DNA of 64,000 nt from Steinernema hermaphroditum (GCA_030435675.1 CM059625.1:15004001-15068000); one strand, 5' to 3'; shown: positions 41,210-54,240, counted from the first letter of the stretch. Made by a program: numbers and translations. The notes: a model not told the origin generated them from the sequence alone.

Positions 41210-41580
41210 AAAGCGATCCATCTGAACGAAGAACTCGAACGGCGAGAAGTGGCTGATGGCGGTGAGTGGGTAAATGGCGAAGAGGAAGCGCTCATCCTTG
41301 TGGGCCTGTTTAAAGAAGATGACGAGTCAGAGACAGGCGGAGGCGATGATGAAGACGACGAGGTGGAGGCGGCGCCAGTAGCACAGTGAGAATTCCCTTC
41401 GGGTGAACACTCGGATGTAGACGAGGGCGCTGAGCGCGAAGGCCAGGGGCGCCAAGAGGTTCAAGAGATTCCAGTTAAGGAGCAGGTTTTTCACGTACCA
41501 AGTCCACGCCACGACTCCACGCCGTAGAGGTCAGAGCCGTGCGAGGAGAATACGTTGTAAGGAACGATATTCAACGGAGC
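41210..41580 (-). pseudogene. Fragment of ALG9 alpha-1,2-mannosyltransferase, disabled
   Basis: After a good acceptor (CATCTCAG at 41,581-41,588) the minus strand reads APLNIVPYNVFSSHGSDLYG, which is the ALG9 block APLNIVxYNVFxxHGxDLYG. Six codons after the block the frame is broken by a 5-bp tandem duplication (CGTGG twice, 41,504-41,513). In the next frame follow NLLLNWNLLN, a hydrophobic stretch and YWRRLH, then an in-frame TGA (41,327-41,329), and after it the luminal motif QAHKDERFLFAIYPL. Homology is lost beyond that point. ALG9 normally adds mannoses to the dolichol-linked glycan precursor in the ER. The retained splice acceptor argues for a truncated genomic copy rather than a retrocopy. 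The upstream exons are absent because the forkhead gene begins about 250 bp away. Confidence 0.8.
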
Positions 41581-41831
41581 CTGAGATGTTTCGTTGGGAC
41601 TTCTCAGTTTAACACGATTCGGTTTTAAAAAAGCCAAAAAAAAATACAAAGCAAAGGCGGGGCTTTGCACACAATCTCGTGCAGACATATTTCGATTTTC
41701 AAACACGGCGGCAACAATATAGTAATACTAAAACTAGCGATTTATTTGCTAGATCATCTCAAAATGCAATGTACAGGGCTGAGATCTCTATATCATGGAA
41801 TGAATTGAGCTGCCTTTCATCGTCTATCCCG

Positions 41832-43897
41832 TTAGAAAGCATCCGACAAAATCGACATGTCGGCCGGTAGATCGAATGCGCTTGTCATCGTCGCCGGGAG
41901 CCAAAAGTCGTTTTCGTCGAGCTTATTAAATTTGGTACCAGTATCAAAGGACTCGTAGTTAGTCTCCCTAAAACGACAGAATCGATCAGAACAGCTAGCA
42001 GCACGGTCGCGTTACCATAACATTGAATCGTCATCCATTTCCGAGATTGCACTTCTCGGCAACGCCGCACTGGAAAGAAGCGGATTGATGTCTGAACTTG
42101 AGTATTTCTCGTAAAAACGCTTCTCTTCGGGGTGCACAGATAACTCCGGACTAGGTTGAGCGGATATGATTGAGCAAATCGGCGATGCGATAACTATGGA
42201 CGGCTTTGTATCCATTTTGTCTTGTTCGAACTTCGGTGTGCACGTTTCCATTTTTACCGGAGAGTTCTGATTGGTGTCTTTGAAGACGTAGCGACTCATC
42301 TAAGGTGAATATGAATGGAAGAGGGCAGTATTGGATGCCTACCGAAAACTCGACTGGCGCAGGTCGTCTGATGAAATCCTTAGGCTTTGGAGTGGTCATA
42401 ATGTTCTGTAAGGGTGGTTGTTTAGATTACGTAAATGGTGGTGCTCCTACATATGCAAGTTTGTATTCCTTCTCGCTGTTGAACGGCGGTATACCATAGG
42501 TCCCTTCCTCCAACTTCGGCAGAATTTCTGAAAATCAAAACTGTATGTTTTTGTGTGTCTGTGTTGTTCCAAAGATGCATGATAACAAAGGGACAAAGGG
42601 GACTTTGTCACCAAGATAGAACATTGTACGGCTCTATCAGAAAGGTATATGATTCAGATTTTTCCTTTTGAACCGTCCCTGCCCCCAGCGACACAAGCAA
42701 ATCCATCAAAACCGAAAGCCAATTATTGCTGGTCACCAGAGCCAGCCTTACAGTCGGCACGAGAGAATTAATTACAAGGTCACGTTGCCAGCTGCTGCGT
42801 CCTAAGCCCATTTTCGACCGTAACTACCTACCTGGGCTATTCATTGCGGCCAGATTCATCCTATGATGTTTCTCGCTCATACGGTACTTCGCAATCTCTT
42901 TTTCCACAGCCGATTCCTTTCCTTTAATCATTCGCCACTGGTTGGCGTCCTTCTTGTCCCCTTCCTCCTTTGGACACTTCTCGAAACTGCCGTTCTTCGA
43001 CAGACTGTGACGAACAGAGTTTCTCCATGCCTCAGTTGCGGTACGATAGTAGGGGTAGTGTTCGCTGCAATAAACAAACGATAACTCTATCGGTTGATCT
43101 GTAATGGATAGCAGACACTGCGGCCGCAAATTATAACAATTAGCGGCTGATCTGAGATGACTGATGAGGCGATAAATCGGCGGTGTTGTTTTACGGCCGA
43201 TGTTATCGTGTGTTGCTAGGAATCTAGGTTTCTTACTAATGTTATCGCCTGTTTCTGAACTTCAAATACTGTGGGACTAGTGCCAGTGGACGTGAGAAAT
43301 ACATAAAAAACGAGCGGCTGCTCATAAGTCGATACATATTAAGAACCTTTGTCAATTTCAACCACAATCATCGATTGTATTACGTACTTCGCGCAGCAAG
43401 TAAAGTTGCAGGTTCCCATTAATCGCGCGTGACAAACGACCCCATAAACATCGATGCACTTGGCGATAACGACAATGCGTTAATTGCGGACTGGGGAACA
43501 TAGAACTCTCCTTATCGCCAAGTTCATCGCTGACCACATGACACCTCGGACAAAGAGAGCGGAGGACTAGTAATTGTCGGTTGCGTAATAGTAAATGTTA
43601 CCCAGAATAAAAACCAATTCCCACAATGACCCTTAGTGGGTTCTCCAGTGTAACCTACAGAATAAAAGCGTAGATTTTCCAAACGGGCATTCGGCCATCG
43701 GGACTGTTCTTCAGTGCTAAAGCAATTATCGCTGAGAAGGCATAGGCCGGCTTCGGACACTGCGCCTTCTTTTTAGACGTTTCAACGTCTTCCGTTGGCT
43801 CCGTCGATGCCACATTCGGTACGGGTGATAAGGAGGGGTCTTTGCGGATAAGTGAGTCGATGAGATGACTAGGAGAAGGAGACGTGGCGATCTCCAT
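41832..43897 (-). CDS. Forkhead transcription factor, FoxN1/4-like
   Basis: Exons 43897-43659, 43064-42832, 42527-42451, 42405-42343, 42299-42016, 41967-41832 total 343 residues. A forkhead domain runs from ~48 to ~125: KPAYAFSAIIALALKNSPDG, MPVWKIYAFILEHYPYYRTA and EAWRNSVRHSLSKNGSFEK (recognition helix). ALKNS, the V-x-x-IY-x-F step and the EHYPYY-T block resemble FoxN1/FoxN4 more than other classes. The wing region is unusual (EEGDKKDANQWRMIKGKESA). The remainder is Pro/Ser-rich with an acidic C-terminus (EMDDDSMLW ... MSILSDAF) that may act as a transactivation tail. A splice acceptor lies just 5' of the ATG, so a non-coding first exon or trans-splicing is likely. The large intron 1 (about 590 bp) may hold regulatory sequence. 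Confidence 0.88.
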
Positions 43898-43984
43898 GAC
43901 TAGAAGGAAACCTGGAAATATCAAGCAATTAACAGCAAGGAACGGATGGCACAACGCGATTTGGTGAATGACTCAACGGGAACG

Positions 43985-44290
43985 TTCTAATAGGCGTGGC
44001 CAGGCAGGACTGCTCAAAAACGAGCTATGCAGAGAATGCAACATCTGCTTCAGAGTAAACACCGAGCACTGGAAAACAAAAACTGTGAATTGTAATTAGA
44101 AAGTCCAATGCTAATAAGAGAAGAAGCAAAACAAAAAGGTGAAGGAAAAAATCGAATATATGCTGTTTTGACTGAAACAACGACCTCACGGGATCTTTAT
44201 GACTCAAAAGAGCTAGTACGTTTAGCGACATCATCAAGAAATTGTTCTAGTAGGCGTGCCTTGGCAGGTTTCTCTAAGAAACGTATATAC
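43985..44290. repeat. Short direct repeat pair, about 260 bp apart
   Basis: GTTCTAATAGGCGTGGCCAG near 43,984 recurs as GTTCTAGTAGGCGTGCCTTG near 44,244, both followed by GGCAGG and a run of A/C. The pair is diverged and lies in the region 5' of the forkhead gene. Function unknown. Confidence 0.35.
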
Positions 44291-47200
44291 GACAATAGTG
44301 TTAGACGAGGCCTTATCTTCCAGCAATTTCTTAAAATCATCAGCCTACGCAATATTGATGTCTCAGAACCAATTTATATATCGACGTTTAGCGATGAAAG
44401 ATAGTTCAAGCAATTATGTATTATCTTGAGCCATACCCATTCTATAGATAGGCAAATGGACGGTGCGTCACAGTACCTCATTGTTTCTTATAATAGACTG
44501 GAAAGGGCTGTATGTGCCAATTACTCAAAGAGCAGATAACCTAGCTAGAGAGGCAATTCTCGTAACCACTTTTCTCTCGAACTGCGCAATGTCCTTCCAA
44601 GCGCCAATTTCACCGAGCAGTACAAACCCAGCTGTATTACCTAGAAAACCATGACAACGAACGCCTTTAGTTAGAGGCATACCACGTATGGCGAAAAAGC
44701 CAAACAAACTATAAAGGGCAGCAATCAACGATCGACCAAGTGTCTAAGTGGAATCTACATCAACTTCCTACAATAACATGTACTTAGACGGCTTTGTTTA
44801 GGTATGCCTAACGGAGGCATGAGAACTACAATTGAAAAGGACAAATACGTGCGCTGTTATTCGGATACAACCCACTCCTTTTTTGTTGACCCTTAATGCT
44901 TATTCAATTGAATGACAGCTATTTGTCTCACGCTAAACGTGCCATTTACAACAGATACAACTGGATTGAAAGGTTCGAGCAAACGCAGGTCAACTGCACT
45001 CTATGTTCGTATGAAAATGTAGTAGAGTCATTAAACAAAGGATAGTGAACTTGTTTTACACTTCACGACATTTGAGAAACGTTTCCCTTTGAATCATTTT
45101 GTAAAGAGCATCCTGTGTGCAAAGGCCCTTTATCCCGTGTTCATTTTGGCTCCCCAATCCCTACGAAACACAGGTTTGTATCTTAAACAGGCGTAAGGTT
45201 TCCGCATGGCTTAGTTTATAAATCGATTAAAAAGGCACAACACATTTGCTTGATGATAGCTCAGTCGCGCATATTCCACCAAACAACTTGATATTTCCCC
45301 GCTCCAACTTCACGCGCGCCATCCTAGGAAAGCCGGGACATGACGATAACGAGACAGGTCAAATAACATTTCATTCGATTGGAAAATTAAAACATATGCT
45401 CGTGGGCAAAAACAAATTCGATTAGCGACCGCTTGGCTGAGGTGAGCCACTCAAGATAGCCAAGACGAAAGCAATATGTCCGCTTAGATTAGCAATTATG
45501 ATGCAACGATTGCAACACACGGATCAAATGGCCGAACCCGAAAGTCGGAAGAGCAGAAGAAAAAAAAGCGTTCAGATGGCGACCCTTCTTTTATACACAA
45601 GAGGGATCCGCTGCCGGCGTTGAAAGGTATGCCGCGTTCGAAAAATTAACAAGGCGCGAAAAAAACATGTCTATAGGCCAAAACGAGGGAGCCTCTCATG
45701 AATAAAGCCAAACCGACCGTACTATGAATTTATAGGGAGGGCAGCGGTACATTTATATGGGGGCACACGTCATAATCATAGCCACGAAATTGTCCACTGC
45801 ACTTTCACACCTCGACGTGGTCTGTAATGAGATGAAACGCTTGGCGCCGGTGAAGAGTGCATTATACAGTGCAAAAGAAACAAAAGGGCAGCCAATTATG
45901 TAATTATTCGCGTAACCGTGATGGCATCTTTAGTAGGATAACCGCCAGGTCGTAAAACAAACGACATCGATGCGGAGTTCGGCCACACCAGAAGTGATTT
46001 TACAAGGCGCCATTAGGTATGGAATGCGTCATGTGCCATTAAGAAACAGTGAGATGAAAGTGAGAGCCTTTACAATTAGCACACGAAGGGCAATTGCGAT
46101 GTGCGATTTCGTAGGCTCGCACATCGAATGAGACCTTGACATAAGTTGCCCAACCAAATCGAAAATAGACGAAGGTCTGGTAAATATCACGTAGGCAATT
46201 ACGGTTACGTATGTCGAAAAAAAGAAGCGAATAAACAATGGCTCTCTACGTGCCTATAAATGCCACCCGTTACATCATAATCCAGCTAAATTCACATGTA
46301 CCTCTACAAGATAAACATTACAGAGTTCGCACGTCCCATGCATCGATGCACGTGTGAGAAGTGAGAGAAGTGAATAGACTAGGGCAAAAGATGACTCATG
46401 CTTAGCACGGTTCCGACGAATAGCAAATGAACAGGAAAGGCGACGCAATGGACTTCTGCGATGCACTGAGCAAAGCAGGCCTGCAAACCGTCGTCATACG
46501 CGGTTGTTTGTATTGACGGCAGATTTCAATGGAGATAACAGAACGATAAGTGGAACCGGGGCAATTTTACACTTTACAAAAAACAGATTTTGTAAAGACG
46601 TCACATGCTAATGGCGATGTGCAAGACAACTGAACACAAAGGTGTTGATCGGTCGCGGGCGAGACATGTCAATAGACAAAATCTGAATTTGCAGACAGCG
46701 CGTAGACGGCTACACGATAGACAGCGACTGAAACGCGCATTGTGAAACAGTTTTTTTACAATCGAACAGAAAACTGAATTTTAATTACGTATGCAGACGT
46801 TCGAATGGTGTCTGCGGGGTAAAAGTGTGTCGTGACTATACGAGGAATGCGTACTACTCTATGATGAAGTCGCTTAGAATCATTCGTTTGAAACATAGAA
46901 GGATTATGAGAAAATCCGCACGTCCTTTAACACGTGAGACAAAGAAGGACGATGGAACAAGACGTGAATCATGGTCATGAAAAGAAGCAGAGAGGTCACC
47001 GTTCAAAAGCCAAGTAGGAGCGACAAATCTCATAGGATAGACACTTCTATTAAAATGGATACTCAAAGAATATGGTTGTATTTTGAGGTACTATTCAAGT
47101 GGCGACTGAGATCACAGAATTCAAACCAAACAGGTGGGGCGAAAATCCAAATAAACAGCCCTATTTCAACACGTTTCGTTTCGATGCTAAATCGAATCGA

Positions 47201-47880
47201 GGGTACTCCTTTAAACTGTTGGCTGAACTGGTTGTGAAAAATAAGTTACCGCGTAAGCTGTCATGAAACAGAAAGTCGAAAACAATTCATTTTTACAAAG
47301 AAACAACGGGAGGCAAAAGAGAGAGGGAGGGGTGTGACCCATTTGCCCGTCGTTCACACTTCTCTGCAGAGAACTATGAGATATAGCAAAGGCGCCGCTG
47401 CAGAAACGAAAACAAAAGGCACATTTCGGCAGCATGCTCATCCGTCAGCGCCTCCATCCACCACATGCCCTTCGTCATAGTGGTCAGTCGGCTCCCTCCA
47501 CTTCCCGCGCTATGGTGTACAAAAGAAAGCGCATGGCTCCCACAGCGCCAACAAAGCACAGCGTACAGGCGGAGAACCGTCTGACGACTGCCCTCCCCTG
47601 TGCGACCTCTCATCTCAGCCGGCCAACTGTGAGGTTCGACCTCCTTTACTCGTGGCTCGCCGTCGTCAAGGGTTACCATTCGGTGAGGGGCCAGGCTGAG
47701 TAAGCAGCCTCCCGAACCCATCCGAACCAGAGGACCGGATACGCATTGCGCAACCGATGACCGCTCTCAAGAAATGACACGTTGCCACCTTATCCCGTCA
47801 CTCGTTCTTATTTCTCTTCCGCGTACTCGAGACCAGCAATAACAATATAAGATATCTTCCTATTAACAACAGCACCTGAA
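44290..47880. other. Intergenic, no supportable gene
   Basis: AT-rich at 44-47 kb with no spliced gene. A GC-richer block at 47,430-47,740 has overlapping open frames on both strands (up to 115 codons), without a recognised product. It could hold a terminal exon of an unseen gene. Nothing else stands out. Confidence 0.4.
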
Positions 47881-50141
47881 TTATTTCAACGAGTCCGACA
47901 ATCGGTCCTTGGCGAATTTGATCTTGTCGGCCAGCTCCATGAACGAAGGCAGTTCCTGCTCATAGAACACGACCGGTGTGAATCCTTGCGCTTTCAAGTG
48001 TCGTATGTCCACCGCGATATCTCCTGTCGGTCGAAGTTTGTCCTCTCTGCCACGGGCGGTGTCACGAAGAGTGTGATTGTAGGCGACGTAGACAAAAGCG
48101 AGCTTTCGATTTCCCTTTCGTACGTTCTTCTCTCTCATCCACTTGTTCCAATCCTTGATAGCAACGAATATTCCGTCGGCGTCGATTTCAGCAAATGCGT
48201 CCACAAGAATACAGTCGTCGGTCAGCATAGGCTTCGAAAGGTGATTCTGCGATGCGAGGAAAAGGAGCATGTTGTTGAATTCGCTGTTTCCTCTCTTCGA
48301 CTGCTTCACACGACTGACTTCCTCCACCTGGAAGTGCAAATTAGAAGTACATGCAGGATAGTACTTTCGTTCGTACCTTGACATTTTCCCCAACGATATC
48401 CTCCTTGTTCAATCTGGCTCCTGCATATCCACGGAGATCATACTTCGTTGATGCGTTAATCTGAGCTATCTTGAGCTTGTAAAGCAGTTGACTTCCCTTG
48501 CCAATATCCCTAAAGGAAAAGAGTTTGGTTACTTGTTCAGATTTAAAGAGGCTAACTTCATATCCGTGATTTCGTCGACAAATTCCTTTCTGAGCATTTT
48601 TTCGGCATTTTTTTGTCTCAGCGACTGGAGGAGAGTCATGGCGTAAACGGCGTTCATCCAGTGAATGGGCGATTCGTTCGCTGTTGGAGCAAGACGTCCC
48701 GCAATACGATCGCCAATTTGTCTCAGCTCCTTGGAGGAAACGTTGGCCATGCCACAGTACGTTAAGCACATGGACAGTGACTTCGGTGGAGCGTTTCTAA
48801 AAGCGCGTATCGCCAAGGTTCTATGACAAGAGCCACATACTCGATATTCTTTTTCATCCAGTGGATCATACATTTCCACATCGGAATGTCACCGATACCC
48901 AGACGATTTAGCGATCCCATCAAGTCCATCATGTCACGCCAGCTTGTAAATGAGCTCACACTCATCTGAATCTCTTCCGAAAGTCGTCTCATGAGTGCAG
49001 CGTCGCGGAAATTCAGATTCGCAGCAGCGTAAGACACTGTCAGTATCTGATTCACCGTTAACGGATCGAAGCTTCTGGAATCGAAGTGACTAGACGTGAC
49101 TAGCGTCTTCAGCTTACTTGGCCAACGCATTTGCCAACGGCGGGAGAAGTGTCATGCTGCGTCTGCCGTTGTCCGACAGGAACTTGATGATGGAAGCGAG
49201 CTCGCCAGTGCTCATTACTGGGACGAGTTCGCTTGCTTTTGCAAGTACCTGTTCCATCAGGATTCCTTTGTCGAGGTTAACATTGCGGAGAACGGTAATC
49301 ACATCGGCAGGAGTGGAAAGACTTCTATAGAATCGAAATAAAAGTTATGTAGTGAGCAGCGATAGCTTACCCGATGTTCACCTCTATGGCCTTCAGAAGC
49401 AGCGTCATTAGATTTTCATCGAGAGTCACATTTAGACGCTTGAGGATGGCGATGAACTGTATGACCTGCGTTATCGGCAACTGTGTCAAGTCGCCTTTCA
49501 AAATGGTCTCCATTCGTTTGAGAAGTTCCGGCAGAAGAGTATCGAATGAGTGCAGAATGCTGACAGCACCCGCTGTGCTCGCGTTTCGCGTCTTCTGTCC
49601 ATAGCCCAATACATAGAGTGAGACCAACGCTCGGAATATGTTTTCCGCTGGTGCGTCGTCCCTCAACGTATGCGAAGCTAATGTCGACGGGAAATTAGAC
49701 CTAAGGAGTTGTGTGCAAATGTGCACAAGAACATTCTAAGGACTTACTCTTTTACCCAGTCGGCAACCATGTCAGGTTCTCTGTTCGACAAGCTGATTAA
49801 GTGGCCAAGGACAGACATGACGTCTTCATCCGTTCGCATGGTTTCTGCTTCCATTCGCTGAGATAAATTTCGATAAACACTACTTTAGTTGAACACATTT
49901 TTACCTTTCGGAATGACGCAACATTGGGAGTTTCGAAGATGAACCGCGAGATGGTAGGCTTGGAATCACTAGTGGAAACGATTTCATCAATGAAACCGCT
50001 GAAGGTCGACTTCTTCTTCGATTCTTCTGTGGTAGCCGGTCGTTCGCAGCAGAACTGTCGCACCACCGATCCATAGGAGGTGGCAGCCGTCGGCCATCGA
50101 ACGGAGGTGACGGTGCGAAGGGAGGTTCCAAGTTTCCACAT
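47881..50141 (-). CDS. FASTK/RAP-domain-like mitochondrial RNA-binding protein
   Basis: Exons 50141-49905, 49857-49748, 49700-49371, 49324-49118, 49074-48841, 48796-48557, 48509-48377, 48327-47881 give 645 residues; all phases close and introns are 43-67 bp. The N-terminus (MWKLGTSLRTVTSVRWPTAA) is Arg/Ser/Thr-rich without acidic residues, a typical mitochondrial presequence. The middle is a series of amphipathic helical repeats (for example TGELASIIKFLSDNGRRS, LTVNQILTVSYAAANLNFRD), as in FASTK proteins. The last ~100 residues have a RAP-like pattern (LRPTGDIAVDIRHLKAQGFT ... FYEQELPSF). FASTK proteins control mitochondrial mRNA processing and stability (family knowledge). Homology is weak, so the family call is an inference. 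A splice acceptor just 5' of the ATG suggests a 5' UTR intron or a trans-splice site. Confidence 0.65.
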
Positions 50142-50792
50142 TACAGATTCGAGCACATCACCTGACAAGAACGTTTGTTTAGTTTGAAAAAGCTATTCTA
50201 CACGACAAATTATCCAACTCTACTCATCTGTATGGCATATCAAAGGAAAGTTTCAAAGAGAACAGTAGCTGACGAATAAACCCTCAGGCAAATCGCGTCG
50301 AGAATTCACCATAGAGAACGTTAGTTCCTTGAACCAAATGAACCGGTATCCGTGGAATATCTTCTCATATTGTATTTCCCACTCAGGTAGTCAACACCAT
50401 CAAATAAGTAAAGATCAAGATCTCGGCTTGTGGAAGAAGGTGTTCACCCAGATTGTGGAAAATGCCCCTTATAGAATAGGTGCCCCTTATGAAAGATAAT
50501 GAAGGATCGTATTTTGGTGTATCCAATTTTCTCACGGATCGCCCCTTTATCATTATTCTGGGTCATTTTTTTAAATTACAATGGCTTGAGTAAATACACA
50601 GTAAAATACATATGTTCAGGTTTATCAAACTTATCCTCACGGAATAGTGAGATGAAAAGACAAGTCTAGTTGGTCTCGAAACGACTTGCCAATATTTGCC
50701 TCTTTGTATACAAATCGTTTGCGAAGACGTTGAGGAGATTCGTACTTTTTGTACAAAAACGAGCTTCAGTCGTCTTCCTGCTGTATTAAAAG

Positions 50793-51698
50793 ATGGATAT
50801 TATTGGCGAACTCGGATATCGTCGGGATGGTCGAACTGCTGACCAGATTCGTAACGTAATCTATCGACTTAACGCCTTTCCGAATGCGGAAGGATCAGCG
50901 TATCTTGAGCAGGGAAATACCAAGGTTTGGAGATTTTATATGTAAATTCTTAAGCATTAGTGTGTACAATATACTGAACTGTGAAAAACGCTGCACCCTT
51001 TTCTTAGTCGACGTAAGACAGTATTCATATTCAGGTCCTTTGCGCTGTCTACGGTCCCCGAGAACCTCGCCAACGCAGTCGGCAGTTGGAAGACCGATGC
51101 TTCGTGAATTGTCAGTTCAGTCAGGCCCTTTTTGCCGGCACAGAGCAGCGACGCCGCCAACGTGGTGATCGGAAAGCTAACGAACATCAGAGACTGATCG
51201 AGAAAGCAATGGAGAGCGTCATCCTCACCACGAGCTATGCTCGCTGTCAAGTGGATCTCTTTTTTGAGGTCTTATCGGTATATCGGAATACAATTTCTTC
51301 GACTGTTTATCAATGCTCCTATTTAGGCTGACGGGTCCGTCCTTGCCACTTGCTTTAACGCCGCCACACTCGCCTTGGCTGACGCCGGAATCGCTATGAA
51401 AGGCCTTCCAACGGCGATTACCGTCGGGCTATCCGACAATCAGCCATGTGTCGACCTCTCTGGACGCGAAGAAACGGCTTCTTCACCTTGCATCACAATT
51501 GGTATTATGGGAAAGGAAGACATTGTCTTGATGCATCTCCAAAACACCGTCCACTCCGAAAGACTGGCCAACATGCTGGAAGCAGCGGAAACGGCGTGCA
51601 CGAAAGTGAACGGCCTGATGGAAACAGCTCTCATGCTACATCTGCAATCGGCTTTCAACCGGGCAGAGCGTAGGTTCGCTGCGCCTTCCGTTGTTTAA
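50793..51698 (+). CDS. EXOSC4: Exosome complex subunit RRP41 (EXOSC4)
   Basis: Exons 50793-50924, 51035-51277, 51327-51698 encode 248 residues, matching the usual length of RRP41. The RNase PH fold is recognisable from its start (ELGYRRDGRTADQIRNV), through GSAYLEQGNTKVLCAVYGPR, to the C-terminal half (SVLATCFNAATLALADAGI, then MKGLPTAITVG and a long final helix). RRP41 is one of the six RNase-PH-like ring proteins of the eukaryotic RNA exosome, which processes and degrades RNA 3' to 5' in nucleus and cytoplasm. It shares its 3' flank with the convergent small Tim gene; the two stops are only 171 bp apart. Confidence 0.93.
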
Positions 51699-51869
51699 CA
51701 AGTCACTTTGGTTGTCTGTTCCTTTGTTAATTGTTGATCATTATTGAGGACTCCATAAAATCTATTCTCAGTTCTCTTCTTAAATTTATTTCTTATCCTA
51801 TAACATCTCTATCATTTACAAAGAGATAACAAAGGAAACAACGAGTGAGCAACAAGAGATGAATCAGCG

Positions 51870-52405
51870 TTAGGAGGCCACAGGAGCTGTGGGTTCGATC
51901 GCAGCGCCTTCAGGCTTTGGCTGCTGTTGTCCGAACAGTGCTTTCGGGGCTTGCTCCGCAAAGACGATCATGAATCGGCGATTTACCCGCATCTGCTTGT
52001 CCATACCTGAAACAATAGCTCATGTTTCTATATGCCTTTCTGAGGATTATTGAAAATAGAGGGAAACAGGGACATCTATATGTATATCATTAAAGAGTTC
52101 TTTGTGTGCTGTAGGGAATATCTAAAACACGGTGGCTAACACTGTGTTCGTCGATTCAATTCCGCTTGAATACGCGTTTTTATTTATGTGGACGATATAG
52201 GACGAAATCCAAAAGACTTACATGAATTCACACATTGAGACTCGCCATCGGAAAGTTTGTGCTCAGTGAAGTCACTTACGCAGGCCTGGAAACATCGTTC
52301 GGTGAGCGTGTTGTAGACGGACAAGAACTCTTTCAGCTAGAAGAGAATATATAAACATAAAGGCCCGACAAAGAAAGCATGTCTTACCTGTCCCAGATCT
52401 GCCAT
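51870..52405 (-). CDS. Small Tim chaperone, Tim9-like
   Basis: Exons 52405-52388, 52336-52222, 52006-51870 give 89 residues. The twin CX3C motif is present (CFQAC and CVNSC), separated by 16 residues, and the preceding helix [13 protein letters not shown] matches Tim9 (QFKEFLGTYNKLTE). These proteins form hexamers in the mitochondrial intermembrane space that escort hydrophobic precursors to the TIM22 or SAM complexes. The first coding exon is only 18 bp (MADLGQ). The C-terminal tail is Gln/Pro/Ala-rich. Tim9b/Tim10b is an alternative assignment. Confidence 0.88.
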
Positions 52406-54240
52406 TTTATCGAAAAATCTGAAAAAGATTCTGTGATAAGAGGCCAAGAAACACAATCCGGATCAGACAAAAAGGAAAGAAGTGACCTATTAAAAGCTTT
52501 AAATGAACGTGAGATATATACGGCAAAGTGTGAGCATCGGAACAGTGCATCGCATAGCCTCTTGTGTGGTCGACGTTTGCATTTTGCTGAGAGACGTCTT
52601 TGCAAACCTTCATAGTATACGTGAAAGTGGAAATATACAAAGCGTCTATCTGTAAACCAGCAATTGCTTCTTTATTGCGAAATAGCATACTTATTTAAGA
52701 GATAACTGTGAAACATTGGAGCACAATATCACAATAAGACGAGCGCAATTATTACTTGATGGACATAATTGCAATCCGCTTGGCCCAAAATGTCAAAAAT
52801 GAATAAATTCAGCCCCGGCAGCTACGTTCCGACAAAACAGCAATACAAGCAAACTGACAAGAAAGTTCAGTGAAATGAAAAACAGGATTTTTGTGCAAGA
52901 GAACGCATATGTAGAACGCCCTACGCCCTCTATGGGACCGATAACCTTACAGACAACGTAGTAAAGGAGACTTCCACCATTTGATTAAATAAGCTTCTTT
53001 GCAAAATCCATAAATAATGATGTTCTAGAAGAACTACAACTGAAGTAGACTACAATGTCCTTCATTATATGCTGCGAGCCTTATTTCGCTAACAAATCCT
53101 AACAAACATTGTCTATGATTTGAAAATAATTACCATAATAGCCAATTTTTGTCGCGGCACCGACAAAAAGAAGCCAAGGCGACGTCACAACAAGAAGACT
53201 GAAAACACGCTTAATTGATAACAACATGTTATACTTGATCATATATGGAAACATTATGGAAACGAAAAAGAGTCAACAAAGGTTTGAGGATTGACAAAGA
53301 AAAGGTGGGATAGTTACGACAATGTTATCCCAAATAAGCCTCTAATGACGTCAAATAATTCTACGATCGATAGAATCGGGCATGTTGGAGGGGGGAGGGC
53401 ACGGCATAGACTAGCTCGCTTGTTTGTGAGTTGTGCTTCTTGAATTCTCGTCGGAATGTCTCTGAGCTTTGTTTAAAATAAATTGTAAGTTCCTCCATTT
53501 GCCTCGAATGCTACTAGCTCAGGTTCAACTCTTAAAACCGGACAAAGTGGCTAAGAACAGCGGTCTTCCCCAAGCACGAGTCCATGGAACTTCTGGACTG
53601 TGGTAAGAAGATGCAATATAATTCTTTTAACGTGCTATTTGCAGGAGTGGAAGTTCAGGGCGCAACAACTATGTGAACTCCCCGCAAAATCACAGCTTCC
53701 CTCGATTTTGGGACGTATCTGCCCGACGAGTATTTCAAACGTGGAATTTGTGTTGTATTTATTTATTATTTATTTATTATTGTATTTACTGTTGGAATAT
53801 GATGCCCATCCCTAATAAACTCTTCAATTTAAATGTTTATTAGCATATGCAATGAAATCGAAGCCGTGTGAGCATAAGGCTGAAGTTAAATGGGTGTCGT
53901 GAAAGCCACTGATGACGTAAACATCCAATGAAAACCAACGTCATCGTCTTCTTTACTGTCAACAGGCTTTATCAAGAGCGTGAAAGAATAACGCATATAT
54001 AAGAGTGACAGATCCTACTGGGCCACGGAAGGCAATGAGAGGCATGACCTAAGAGAAACATAATTATTATCCTTATAGCAGCGTGTTATGTAGTCATACA
54101 TTTGTTGTTACAAGAGGCCACTAATGGTGTACGAGGATTTTATAATCGATAAGGTCCACCGCTCTGGCGCAGGCCTATCGCTGGGCTAGCCACTTACTCC
54201 CCCAGGCGTAATATTTTGTCGACAAGGATCGGAGATGCGT
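52406..54240. other. Intergenic, mostly AT-rich; one weak spliced open frame
   Basis: No recognised gene. At 53,521-53,585 and 53,645-53,820 an acceptor/donor pair joins two open segments in phase (VQLLKPDKVAKNSGLP ... SGSSGRNNYVNSPQNH), but the frame then runs through a TTTATTTATTA low-complexity tract and has no start codon. I read this as an untranslated or chance feature. A TTATT-type microsatellite occupies 53,757-53,787. Confidence 0.35.

Noticed and set aside
47374..47721. 115-codon minus-strand frame in a GC-richer block
   Set aside because: The plus strand is also open, no motif is visible, and the fragments that look coding fall in different frames.
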